DNA of 11,757 nucleotides from an uncultured Oscillibacter sp. (GCA_910586735.1 CAJUJW010000072.1:1-11757); one strand, 5' to 3'; positions 1 to 7,125 are shown, numbered from the stretch's first letter. Numbers and translations are program-made. Notes: generated by a model from the sequence alone, not told the origin.

Positions 1-8
1 CGGGAATG

Positions 9-101
9 AAAAGAGAAAATGGGGGGTGCAATGAACCAGCCATCGCTGGTTGCCACGCCGCCCCGCCCGTCAGGGCGAGCAAAGGCCCCCCTTACGGGGG
101 G
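9..101 (+). repeat. Three-hairpin intergenic repeat, copy A
   Basis: Non-coding stretch just beyond the rpe stop codon. Positions 9-50 match 10074-10115 exactly (42 bp). It carries three successive hairpins: ACCAGC-CATC-GCTGGT (35-50), CGCCC-GTCA-GGGCG (64-77) and CCCCCC-TTAC-GGGGGG (86-101). The second and third hairpins recur in inverted orientation at 9222-9262 and in diverged form at 10130-10170. In both full copies the element lies directly downstream of a minus-strand gene, so the hairpins would be transcribed at that gene's 3' end. There is no long U-tract, so it is a poor intrinsic terminator. The element may extend left of the window. Confidence 0.75.
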
Positions 102-122
102 TAAAGAGAAAGCCCCCGTCTC

Positions 123-773
123 TCAGACGGTCCCCCTCAACTCCGCAATGCGGCCGGGGATATCGGCCGCATTGTAAACGGCGCTCCCCGCCACCAGCAC
201 ATTGGCCCCGGCCTCAATGCAAATCTTGCAGGTCTCGGGGGCCACGCCTCCGTCCACCTCCAGCTCGCAGGCCGGATTCTTCTCGTCAATCCACTTCCGC
301 AGCGCGGAAACCTTCGGCATCATATCTGCCATGAACTTCTGCCCACCAAAGCCCGGCTCCACGGTCATCACCAGAATCAGCTCCACCTTCTCCAGGAAGG
401 GCAGGGCCGCCTCGGCGGGGGTCTTCGGCTTCAGCACGATCCCCGCCTTTTTCCCCTTGGCGTGGATTTTGTCGATGGCGGCGTGGATGTTCTCCTCCGA
501 GTCCGCCTCCACGTGGACCGTCACCAGGTCCGCCCCGGCGTCGCAGAACTGCTCCACGTAGCGCACCGGCTGGGTGATCATCAAATGCACGTCCAGGGGC
601 AGCTCCGTGGTGGGCCGGATGGACTTGACCACCGGGATGCCGATGGTGATGTTGGGGACAAACACCCCGTCCATCACGTCCACATGGACGTAGTCGGCGG
701 CGGCGATGCGTTGGATATCCCGCTCCAGATTCGCGAAATCGGCGGAGAGGATGGACGGCGCGATTTTAATCAT
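123..773 (-). CDS. rpe: Ribulose-phosphate 3-epimerase
   Basis: Interconverts D-ribulose 5-phosphate and D-xylulose 5-phosphate in the non-oxidative pentose phosphate pathway; cytosolic TIM barrel. The 216-residue product has the usual family length and starts with the typical IAPSILSADF. Metal and acid-base residues are visible: His30 and Asp32 in VHVDVMDG, His63 in DVHLMI, and Asp174 in EVDGG. The phosphate-binding loop MTVEPGFGGQ spans 137-145. I chose the ATG at 773 because homology starts there and GAGGGG lies about 8 bases upstream. The frame stays open to 1046, but that extension is low-complexity and unlike any Rpe. The gene stands alone here: no rsgA or thiN neighbour is seen, and the trx genes are divergent. 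A hairpin repeat follows its stop. Confidence 0.96.
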   Translation of the reverse strand: MIKIAPSILSADFANLERDIQRIAAADYVHVDVMDGVFVPNITIGIPVVKSIRPTTELPLDVHLMITQPVRYVEQFCDAGADLVTVHVEADSEENIHAAIDKIHAKGKKAGIVLKPKTPAEAALPFLEKVELILVMTVEPGFGGQKFMADMMPKVSALRKWIDEKNPACELEVDGGVAPETCKICIEAGANVLVAGSAVYNAADIPGRIAELRGTV

Positions 774-1199
774 AGAAAGCCCCTCTTTTCTGTGGCTGCG
801 GCGGCCAAAGTGCCGGGACATGGGGTCCGGGCCCGGTGACGGGGGAGGCACGGTGCGCATAGGATGGTTTGAGCGGTCAAGGCGCCCCTTACTCCGCGCA
901 GCGTCCGCCCTCTTGCGTCCGGCGCCGCCGCTTTTTTGAATATAATATAGGGAACCGGTCCGTTGGGGCGAGCCTCCGGCGGGCCGGTTTCTCCATGCCT
1001 TGTTTGGAAATTGGCGGAATGCCCAACGTCGGCAGTTTTCAAACAATGCCTAATTTAATATACCAAATTCCCGAGCCAAAAGCAACCGCCGTCCGGGATA
1101 TTTTTCCCCGCCGGGATTTTGTTGTAAATACGACTGTTAATTTCCGGGGAGGCGGTATAATATAAGAGAAGATCATACACTCAGAAAGGAGGCGGAAAC
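774..1199. other. Divergent non-coding region between rpe and the thioredoxin genes
   Basis: 426 bases with no convincing gene. The rpe side is very GC-rich, while 930-1165 is AT-richer and should hold both promoters. Visible structure: an interrupted inverted repeat TTGTTTG...CAAACAA (1000-1046), AT-rich blocks TATAATATA near 940 and TTTAATATA near 1056, and a perfect TATAAT at 1156-1161. If rpe is transcribed from the AT-rich block near 940, its leader would be about 160 nt. I recognise no riboswitch class. Confidence 0.6.
1156..1161 (+). promoter_or_regulatory. Probable -10 box for the thioredoxin reductase-like gene
   Basis: A perfect TATAAT lies 38 bases before the start codon, so a transcript would begin near 1168 and carry the strong AAAGGAGG site at 1185-1192. 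No good -35 sits at 16-18 bases (best is ACTGTT/CTGTTA around 1133-1139), so the promoter may need an activator. Confidence 0.45.
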
Positions 1200-2009
1200 A
1201 TGACGGCAGATGTCATTGTGGTGGGCGGCGGCCCGGCGGGGCTGTCTGCGGCGCTGAACGTCCGGGCCAGGGGCAAAAGCGTCCTGGTGGTCTCCAATCC
1301 CCCGGAGGACAATCCCCTCTGGAAGGCGGGGCTGGTGGACAACCACCTGGGGCTTCCCGGCCTCTCCGGGGCGGAGATGCTGTCCGTGTTCCGGGCCCAC
1401 GCGGCCTCCGCCGGAGCGGCGTTCCGGGAGGGCCGGGCCCTCAGCGCCCTGTCCATGGGGGACACGTGGTATATCGGCGTGGGCAGCGAGATGGTCCAGG
1501 GCCGGGCCGTGGTGCTGGCGGCGGGGATGGTCCCCCGTGGGAAAAAGCTCCCCGGCGAAGCGGAGCTCCTGGGCCGGGGCGTGAGCTACTGCGCCACCTG
1601 CGACGGCATGCTCTACCGGGGCAGGCGGGTGGCCGTCCTGGGCTGGACCCCCTCCGCCAAGAAGGAGGCGGCCTATTTGGAGAGCATCGGCTGCCAGGTC
1701 CTCTACCTGGACAAACCCCGGGACTGCGCCATCCAGGGCGGGGAGAAGGTGGAGGCCCTGGTCCATGACGGCGCGACGGAGGCGGTGGAGGGCGTGTTTC
1801 TCCTGCGGCCCGCCGTGGCGCCGGGGGAGCTGTTCCCAGGGCTGGCCATGGAAAACGGCTTTGTGGCCGTGGACCGGAACATGGCCGCCAGCCTGCCCGG
1901 CGTTTTCGCCGCCGGGGACTGCACCGGAAAGCCCTTCCAGGTCTCCAAGGCCGTAGGCGAGGGCCTGATTGCCGGACAATCCGCTTCTTCTTTTCTTGAA
2001 AGACTGTAA
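1200..2009 (+). CDS. Thioredoxin reductase-like flavoprotein lacking NADPH motifs
   Basis: Expected role: reducing the thioredoxin encoded next to it through FAD and a redox-active disulfide. The 269-residue protein has the N-terminal FAD motif VVGGGPAGLSAA (GGGPAG at 9-14), the paired cysteines YCATCDG (Cys131, Cys134), and the C-terminal FAD motif GVFAAGDC (234-241). The second nucleotide site is degenerate: where NADPH-dependent TrxB has GGGDSA the sequence reads LGWTPSAKKEA (147-157), and the HRRxxxR motif that binds the NADPH 2'-phosphate is absent (LYLDKPRDCA). It is shorter than typical TrxB (about 305-320). This pattern resembles ferredoxin-dependent flavin thioredoxin reductases of clostridia; that assignment is inferred. 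AAAGGAGG 7 bases upstream fixes the ATG. A 158-base gap separates it from trxA. Confidence 0.85.
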   Translation: MTADVIVVGGGPAGLSAALNVRARGKSVLVVSNPPEDNPLWKAGLVDNHLGLPGLSGAEMLSVFRAHAASAGAAFREGRALSALSMGDTWYIGVGSEMVQGRAVVLAAGMVPRGKKLPGEAELLGRGVSYCATCDGMLYRGRRVAVLGWTPSAKKEAAYLESIGCQVLYLDKPRDCAIQGGEKVEALVHDGATEAVEGVFLLRPAVAPGELFPGLAMENGFVAVDRNMAASLPGVFAAGDCTGKPFQVSKAVGEGLIAGQSASSFLERL

Positions 2010-2167
2010 CGGCACTTCATTTTGCGCGGCAAAATTTAGTGGAGTACGTCCCCGAAGGGGAAAAGAAGCAAAAGAACTTTAGCGCGCTCTATAGCCAGGA
2101 GGCTGCGGAAGCCTCTGCGACGGCAGCGCAGAACAGCGTTTCAGGCAAAACAAAGGAGGAAAACAAC

Positions 2168-2485
<318 letters not shown>

Positions 2486-2506
2486 GGACCGCCCCAAAAC
2501 GCGAAC

Positions 2507-2544
2507 AAGCGCCCGGAATCTCTTGATTCCGGGCGCTTGGTTTT
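2507..2544 (+). terminator. Intrinsic terminator after trxA
   Basis: Perfect 14-bp stem AAGCGCCCGGAATC / GATTCCGGGCGCTT with loop TCTT, followed by GGTTTTA. It lies between the convergent trxA and permease genes, so it may serve both directions, although the reverse-strand U-tract is weak. Confidence 0.85.
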
Positions 2545-2572
2545 ATGACGCGGAGGCAGGACCAGGGGGCTC

Positions 2573-4030
2573 TTACGCCTCCCCCTTCTCCCCGTTGGCC
2601 CGGGCCTCGTTGTCCAGGTCCTCCTGGTCCTTGGGGATGGCGATGTTGAGGATGATGGCCAGCACCGCCGCCGGCACGATGCCGGATCCGCCGAAAATCA
2701 GCTGCACCGGCTGGGGCAGGCCCGCCAGGGCCCCGGCGGTGGCGCCCAGGCCATAGCCCAGGCCCATGGCGATGGACACGATGGTCACCACCCGGTTGGT
2801 AACGCCGTACTTGGTCAAAAGCTTGATGCCGGACACGGCGATGGAGGCGAACATCATCACCGCCGCGCCGCCCAGGACGCTCTGGGGCATAATGGAAATC
2901 ACCGCCGCCAGCTTGGGGCTCAGCCCCGCCAGCACCAGGAACACCGCGCCGCAGGTCAGGGCCATGCGGTTGACCACCTTGGTCATGGTCACCAGGCCCA
3001 CGTTCTGGGAGAAGGACGTGGTGGGCAGGGAGGAGAACAGGGAGGAGATGACGGAGCCCACACCGTCGCACACCACGCCGCCGGAGAGCTCCTTGGCGGT
3101 GGCCTCCCGGCCCATGCCGCCCTCGATGCAGCCGGAGATGTCCCCGATGGTCTCCACGGCGGTGACCAGGAACATGATCAAGATGGAGAGGATGGCGTGG
3201 AGGTTGAAGGTGGGCTTCACCGGGAGAATCTGCGGCACGGAGAACCATTTCGCCTCGGCGATCCGGGACCAGTTCACATACCAGGAGGCGGTGAAGGCGT
3301 TCCCCTCCGCGTCCACCAGCTCATGGGGCAGCATAAAGCCCATGACGGAGGCCACAATGTAGCCCACGATGATTCCGCAGAGGATACAGGAGGTGGATGT
3401 AATACCTTTTGTAAAGTGCTTCAGCACCACGATAACCGCCAGCACCAGCAGGCCCAGCAGGAGATTTGGCAGGGAGCCGAAGTCCTTGGCCCCGCTGCCC
3501 CCGGCGAAGGAGTTCACGCCCACGCTGATGAGGCTCAGGCCGATGGCCAGCACCACGCTGCCGGTGACCACCGGCGGGAAGAACTTCCGCAGGGGCTTAA
3601 TGAAAAAGCCCAGGGCCGCCTCGCAGACGCCGCCCACCATGGCCGCGCCGATGATGGCGCTGTAGGCCAGGATGCCGCCGCCCATGGCGGGGTTGGCGGC
3701 CACGCCCTTCATGACTCCCAAAAAGCCGGAGCTGGTGCCCATGATGATAGGCACCTGCCCGCCCACGGGGCCGATGGACCAGAGCTGAATCAAGGTGATG
3801 AGGCCCGCCGCCAGCATGGCGTTTTGGAGCAGAGTGACGTACAGCGCGGGCTCCCCGCTGGTAATGCCGCAGATGCCGCAGATGATCATCAGCGGCGTCA
3901 GGTTGCCCACGAACATGGCCAGTACATGCTGCATCCCCAGGGGGATGGCCTGGCGCAGGGGAATGCGCCCTTGGAAATCGTAGGGGCTGGTGTACTCTGC
4001 GGTCTTCTGCTTCACTTCGTTTTTGTTCAT
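2573..4030 (-). CDS. NCS2-family purine (xanthine/urate-type) permease
   Basis: Polytopic membrane protein that imports a nucleobase with a cation. The 485 residues suit the NCS2 family. Family motifs are all present: LGMQHVLAMF in the first membrane helix (Gln34-His35), ETIGD in the substrate helix (Glu293, Asp297), and TTSFSQNVGLVTMTKVVNR (338-355; Gln342-Asn343). SQNVG is the form usual in xanthine/urate carriers, whereas uracil carriers usually have a GEN-type motif, so xanthine or urate is the better guess. The N-terminal 20 and C-terminal 20 residues are hydrophilic. Start at 4030 is fixed by AGGAGG 8 bases upstream; the longer frame to 4129 is a GC-rich leader hairpin. It is driven by its own consensus promoter and a structured leader, divergent from birA. 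Confidence 0.92.
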   Translation of the reverse strand: MNKNEVKQKTAEYTSPYDFQGRIPLRQAIPLGMQHVLAMFVGNLTPLMIICGICGITSGEPALYVTLLQNAMLAAGLITLIQLWSIGPVGGQVPIIMGTSSGFLGVMKGVAANPAMGGGILAYSAIIGAAMVGGVCEAALGFFIKPLRKFFPPVVTGSVVLAIGLSLISVGVNSFAGGSGAKDFGSLPNLLLGLLVLAVIVVLKHFTKGITSTSCILCGIIVGYIVASVMGFMLPHELVDAEGNAFTASWYVNWSRIAEAKWFSVPQILPVKPTFNLHAILSILIMFLVTAVETIGDISGCIEGGMGREATAKELSGGVVCDGVGSVISSLFSSLPTTSFSQNVGLVTMTKVVNRMALTCGAVFLVLAGLSPKLAAVISIMPQSVLGGAAVMMFASIAVSGIKLLTKYGVTNRVVTIVSIAMGLGYGLGATAGALAGLPQPVQLIFGGSGIVPAAVLAIILNIAIPKDQEDLDNEARANGEKGEA

Positions 4031-4166
4031 CTTTCTTTCCTCCTCATTTTCTGCGCCCCTTGGGCCGGGGCAGGCCGCGGAACCGCCGGACGCCCTGCCG
4101 CCCGGCCCCGTCTTTTTCTCCCTCAGCATTCTGGATCAATCGGCCGTGCGCACCCCCTTAAAGCGC

Positions 4167-4224
4167 AAAAAAGAAGACTACAAAATCCGCTGTTCATAAA
4201 TCAGGGACAGCAAACAGTGTAGCC
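4167..4224 (-). promoter_or_regulatory. Possible attenuator in the permease leader
   Basis: Read on the minus strand, GGCTACA (4224-4218) can pair with TGTAGTC (4182-4176), and TTCTTTTTT follows at once (4175-4167). Inside lies a second stem GCTGT/ACAGC, with a competing alternative CTGTT/AACAG. A stem closed next to a U-tract, some 7 bases after the expected transcript start and well upstream of the gene, looks like a conditional terminator or riboswitch expression platform. I do not recognise it as a known purine riboswitch. Confidence 0.45.
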
Positions 4225-4237
4225 TTCCGGCATTGTT

Positions 4238-4266
4238 ATCATAACATAGGTCCACCTCTTTGTCAA
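4238..4266 (-). promoter_or_regulatory. Sigma-A promoter of the NCS2 permease
   Basis: On the minus strand, TTGACA (4266-4261), a 17-base spacer and TATGAT (4243-4238). Expected transcript start is near 4231, giving a leader of about 200 nt. It sits back to back with the birA promoter. Confidence 0.85.
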
Positions 4267-4280
4267 TCCTGTTTGCAGTA

Positions 4281-4309
4281 TTTACAGGCCCGAAAAAATG
4301 TGCTACACT
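4281..4309 (+). promoter_or_regulatory. Sigma-A promoter of birA
   Basis: TTTACA (4281-4286), 17-base spacer, TACACT (4304-4309), preceded by TG two bases upstream. The leader is short, about 20 nt, and contains the AAGGAGGG site. Its -35 lies 14 bases from the divergent permease -35, so one bound regulator could affect both. Confidence 0.8.
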
Positions 4310-4335
4310 AAATCCGTTTGACAAGGAGGGATGCT

Positions 4336-5340
4336 ATGAGCAGCCGGGAAGCCGTTTTGTCGCTTCTGCGGGGGGAGGAGGGCTTTCTCTCCGGCCAGGA
4401 GCTGAGCCGCCGCCTGGGACTGACCCGGGCCGCCGTGTGGAAGGCGGTGGACGCCCTGCGGCGGGAGGGCTACGAGATCGAGGCCCGGACGGGCCTGGGC
4501 TACCGCCTCTCCGCCGCGCCGGACGCCCTGACGGAGCCGGAGATCCGAAACTTCCTGGGCCCCGTGGCGGTGGTGGGCCGGGAGCTGCGGTGCTTCGAGG
4601 AGCTGGACTCCACCAACAACTATCTGAAAACCCTGCCGGAGGCCCCCGACGGCCTGGCCGTCACCGCCGACAGCCAGACGGCGGGCCGGGGGCGGATGGA
4701 CCGCTCCTTCCAGTCCCCCAAGGGCCAGGGAATCTACCTCTCGGTGCTCCTGCGGCCCCGGCTCTCCCCGGACCGGCTGCCGCCGGTGACGGCCCTGGCG
4801 GGGGTGGCGGTGTGCGCCGCCGTGGAGCGGGTCTGCGGTGTCCGGCCGGGGCTCAAGTGGCCCAACGACCCGGTGCTGAACGGGAAAAAGCTCTGCGGCA
4901 TCCTGACGGAGATGTCCCTGGAGGCGGAGACGGGCCGGGTCCAGTCCCTGGTGCTGGGCATCGGGATCAACGTGTCCCAGGGCCCGGAGGACTTCTCCCC
5001 CCAGGTCCGGGAGATGGCCACGTCCCTGGGCCAGGCCCTGGGAAAGCCCGTGTCCCGCCCCCGGCTGACGGCGGCACTGCTGGAGGAGCTGGACCGGACC
5101 TACGCCGCGCTTTTAGCCGGGGACCTGTCGGCGTACCTCTCGGCCTACCGCCGGGACTGCGTGAACCTGGGCAAGACCGTCCAGCTCCTCCCCTTCGGCG
5201 GCGGGGAGCGTGAGACCGCCCAGGCGGTGGACATCGACGAGGATTTCAGCCTGGTGGTCCGGGGGCCGGACGGCAAAGAGCGGACCGTCCGCTCCGGCGA
5301 GGTCTCCGTCCGGGGGCTGTACGGGTACACAGAATCATGA
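4336..5340 (+). CDS. birA: Bifunctional biotin-[acetyl-CoA-carboxylase] ligase / biotin operon repressor
   Basis: Activates biotin to biotinyl-5'-AMP and attaches it to biotin carboxyl carrier proteins; class II members also repress biotin genes. The 334-residue protein has an N-terminal winged helix-turn-helix (residues 5-58: SGQELSRRLGLTRAAVWKAVDALR), the biotinyl-AMP loop GRGRMDRSFQSP (117-128, with Phe where Trp is common), KWPNDPVLNGKK (174-185), and a C-terminal SH3-like cap (about 285-325). This makes it the repressor type. No classic BirA operator is seen at its own promoter. ATG 4336 is favoured by AAGGAGGG five bases upstream; TTG 4318 lies in the promoter leader. It is followed after 38 bases by the CHR transporter pair, probably on the same transcript. 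Confidence 0.95.
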   Translation: MSSREAVLSLLRGEEGFLSGQELSRRLGLTRAAVWKAVDALRREGYEIEARTGLGYRLSAAPDALTEPEIRNFLGPVAVVGRELRCFEELDSTNNYLKTLPEAPDGLAVTADSQTAGRGRMDRSFQSPKGQGIYLSVLLRPRLSPDRLPPVTALAGVAVCAAVERVCGVRPGLKWPNDPVLNGKKLCGILTEMSLEAETGRVQSLVLGIGINVSQGPEDFSPQVREMATSLGQALGKPVSRPRLTAALLEELDRTYAALLAGDLSAYLSAYRRDCVNLGKTVQLLPFGGGERETAQAVDIDEDFSLVVRGPDGKERTVRSGEVSVRGLYGYTES

Positions 5341-5378
5341 ATAATGGATAATTGACAATTCTCACAAGGGGTGGTTTT

Positions 5379-5939
5379 ATGAAAGAACAGCACAGCTTTA
5401 AAAACCTCTGGGTCCTCTTCTGGACCTTCGCGAAAATGGGGGTCATGACCTTCGGCGGCGGCATGGCCATGCTGCCCATCCTCCAGCGGGAGGTGGTGGA
5501 CAACAAGGGCTGGGCCACCGAGGAGGAACTGACGGACTACTACGCCATCGGCCAATGCACCCCGGGCATCATCGCCGTCAACACGGCCACCTTCATCGGC
5601 CAGAAATACGACGGCGCACTCGGGGGCGTCGTGGCCACCCTGGGGGTGGTGTTCCCCTCGGTGGTGATCATCTCCATTCTGGCGGGGCTCATCTCCAACT
5701 TCGCGGACCTGGCTTGGGTAAAGAACGCCTTCGCGGGCATCCAGGTCTGCGTCTGCGTGCTGATTTTCAACGCCGTGACCAAGCTGCTGAAAAAGTCCGT
5801 GGTGGACAAGCGGACGGCGGTCATCTTCGTCCTGGTCCTCCTGGGGGGATTGTTCCTGAAGCTCTCCCCGGTGTGGTTTGTCGTCGGCGCGGCCCTGGCG
5901 GGGGTCATTCTGAAGAATCTGGAGGCGCGGGCGGCATGA
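5379..5939 (+). CDS. Short-chain CHR-family transporter, subunit 1
   Basis: Half-size member of the chromate ion transporter (ChrA/CHR) family, an integral membrane protein of 186 residues. The family signature is clear: FGGGMAMLP (25-33), then GQCTPGIIAVNTATFIG (58-74), with hydrophobic segments around 80-108, 117-136 and 147-178. Short-chain CHR proteins come as pairs of adjacent genes thought to form a heteromeric transporter; chromate export is proven for few of them, and the natural substrate in anaerobes is unknown. The start is ATG 5379 with AAGGGG about 7 bases upstream; TTG 5352 is not supported. The stop overlaps the next start by ATGA, so translation is coupled. Confidence 0.9.
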   Translation: MKEQHSFKNLWVLFWTFAKMGVMTFGGGMAMLPILQREVVDNKGWATEEELTDYYAIGQCTPGIIAVNTATFIGQKYDGALGGVVATLGVVFPSVVIISILAGLISNFADLAWVKNAFAGIQVCVCVLIFNAVTKLLKKSVVDKRTAVIFVLVLLGGLFLKLSPVWFVVGAALAGVILKNLEARAA

Positions 5940-6544
5940 TTTATTTACAGCTCTTCTGGGAGTTTTTCAAGACCGGGCTCTTCGCCGTGGGCGGCGGCAT
6001 GGCCACGCTGCCTTTCCTCCAGGCCATCGGCGAGTCCACCGGCTGGTACACCTACACGGACCTGATGAACATGCTGGCGGTGTCGGAGTCCACGCCGGGC
6101 CCCATCGGCATCAACATGGCCACCTACGTGGGCTTCACGGCGGCGGGGGTGCCCGGCGCGGTGGTGGCCACCGTGGGGGAGGTGACTCCCTCCATCATCG
6201 TGATTCTCATCGTGGCGGCGGTGCTCCACAGCTTCCGGGACAATAAGTACGTGAACCGGGCCTTTTACGGCCTCCGGCCCGCCTCCACGGGGCTCATCGG
6301 CGCGGCCTGCGTCTCCGTCATCCTGGAGGTGCTGACCAGCGTACAGCTGGTTGCCCAGCAAAGCGGCCTCGTCAAAGCCCCGGTCCTGGGCGGGGGAAGC
6401 CTTTTCAACGTGCCGGGCCTCCTCCTGGCGGCGGTACTGCTGGTGCTGACCAATTACGTGCCCAAGGTGAAGGGGCTGCACCCCATCGTGTTCATCGGCT
6501 TGTCCGCCGTGGTGGGCGTGGTCTTCGGCTTCGCCGGGGCGTGA
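5936..6544 (+). CDS. Short-chain CHR-family transporter, subunit 2
   Basis: Second half of the CHR pair, 202 residues. It repeats the signature of its partner in diverged form: VGGGMATLPFL (18-28) and SESTPGPIGINMATYVG (50-66), followed by hydrophobic segments near 71-97, 113-133, 158-173 and 181-200. The two paralogues have the same domain layout, as expected for a gene duplication of the half-unit. GGAGG ends 10 bases before the ATG, which overlaps the upstream stop (ATGA). The frame is open upstream to 5555, but that part is the out-of-frame shadow of subunit 1. A strong terminator follows, closing a birA-CHR-CHR unit. Substrate uncertain. Confidence 0.9.
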   Translation: MIYLQLFWEFFKTGLFAVGGGMATLPFLQAIGESTGWYTYTDLMNMLAVSESTPGPIGINMATYVGFTAAGVPGAVVATVGEVTPSIIVILIVAAVLHSFRDNKYVNRAFYGLRPASTGLIGAACVSVILEVLTSVQLVAQQSGLVKAPVLGGGSLFNVPGLLLAAVLLVLTNYVPKVKGLHPIVFIGLSAVVGVVFGFAGA

Positions 6545-6555
6545 GCAGACAGAGC

Positions 6556-6587
6556 AAAAGCGAGGGACTCTCGTCCCTCGCTTTTTT
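6556..6587 (+). terminator. Intrinsic terminator after the CHR pair
   Basis: 13-bp stem AAAAGCGAGGGAC / GTCCCTCGCTTTT with loop TCTC, running into TTTTTT. It starts 12 bases after the stop codon. The A-tract on the left side also gives a T-tract on the other strand, so it could stop transcription from the minus-strand genes too. Confidence 0.93.
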
Positions 6588-6656
6588 CGCGTCCGGAATA
6601 TTCCAGTTCGCCTTTACAAGATTGGACCGGTTTCATAAGGGAGGGCTGGGTGCGGA

Positions 6657-7019
6657 TCAGCGAAAGTCGTGATAGGTAATCACGGCACGGGCGTCCGCAG
6701 GATACTTTTGCCCTTTCCTAAAGTTCGTCTTTCCGGTGATGGACACCTCCTCAACCGCCCCCGGCTTGGTCAGCCAGCCTTTTATCAGGTCCTTCTTCGC
6801 GAGGAGCGCAATGTTCACAAACCCGTGCGCCTGGAGCTCCTCCTTAACCTCCTCGCAGTTTCGGCCGGTGTAATCGTCCGCGCTTTGAGGGACCTTTACG
6901 CTTGCGCGGGCGCTTTGGTGTTCCATCACCGCCCCGGCTGTTTTGGAAATGGCTTCCCCCGCGGCGTCAATGAGGACCTTCTTCGCAGCCGTGTCAATCA
7001 TTTTATCAAGCAAGCCCAT
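6657..7019 (-). CDS. Small PASTA-like domain protein of unknown function
   Basis: 120 residues. The N-terminal 35 form a likely amphipathic helix (MGLLDKMIDTAAKKV, then alanine-rich), with no signal peptide and no clear membrane span. Residues 41-119 look like one PASTA-like domain: VKVPQSADDYTGRNCEEV, then LQAHGFVNI, a central DLIKGWLTKPG segment, and a closing YPADARAVITYH. Similar domains occur in small clostridial proteins of unknown role; classical PASTA domains bind peptidoglycan in PrkC-type kinases, but no kinase or secretion signal is present. Start at 7019 is supported by GGGAGGG four bases upstream; the frame is open to 7094. It lies downstream of the HEPN gene after 138 bases, with a weak hairpin between. 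Confidence 0.75.
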   Translation of the reverse strand: MGLLDKMIDTAAKKVLIDAAGEAISKTAGAVMEHQSARASVKVPQSADDYTGRNCEEVKEELQAHGFVNIALLAKKDLIKGWLTKPGAVEEVSITGKTNFRKGQKYPADARAVITYHDFR

Positions 7020-7107
7020 AAATCCCTCCCACGTCAAGAATCGTCCTGCCGTCTCCCGGCATAGGAGCGCCGGGCCCGGCTGGTCCACGCGCACCTACTT
7101 CTGATGC

Positions 7108-7125
7108 TCAAACTCCCAGCCGTCC
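7108..7125 (-). repeat. Distal copy of the obg 3'-end repeat
   Basis: 17 of 18 bases match 7935-7952 inside obg. On the minus strand, in the frame continuing past the HEPN gene's stop, it reads K-D-G-W-E-F-E-H-Q-K-stop (ending at 7095), which resembles an Obg C-terminus (obg itself ends D-G-W-E-F-D-Y-F-S). It overlaps one arm of a weak hairpin (7116-7141, 7-bp stem). Confidence 0.6.

Noticed and set aside
774..1046. In-frame 91-residue N-terminal extension of rpe
   Set aside because: Arg/Pro/Gly-rich with no similarity to Rpe, and the ATG at 773 has the family start and a ribosome binding site.
2039..2167. N-terminal extension of thioredoxin from GTG 2039
   Set aside because: No ribosome binding site, while AAAGGAGGA sits correctly before the ATG at 2168 and gives the standard 105 residues.
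4062..4109. Long GC-rich hairpin before the permease with a T-tract on the plus strand
   Set aside because: As a plus-strand terminator it would have no gene upstream to end; on the permease strand it has no U-tract. Possibly just leader structure.
3197..4222. Long plus-strand reading frame opposite the permease gene
   Set aside because: His/Gly/Ala-rich antisense shadow of a GC-rich gene; no ribosome binding site or domain.
4167..4224. Purine riboswitch upstream of the permease
   Set aside because: The expected junction and loop signature of the purine class is not visible, so I list it only as an attenuator-like leader.
4268..4288. CCTGT/ACAGG inverted repeat as a BirA operator
   Set aside because: Does not match the known TTGTNAACC-spacer-GGTTNACAA operator form.
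5555..5935. Apparent N-terminal fusion to the second CHR subunit
   Set aside because: This stretch is subunit 1 read out of frame; the ATGA overlap defines the real start.
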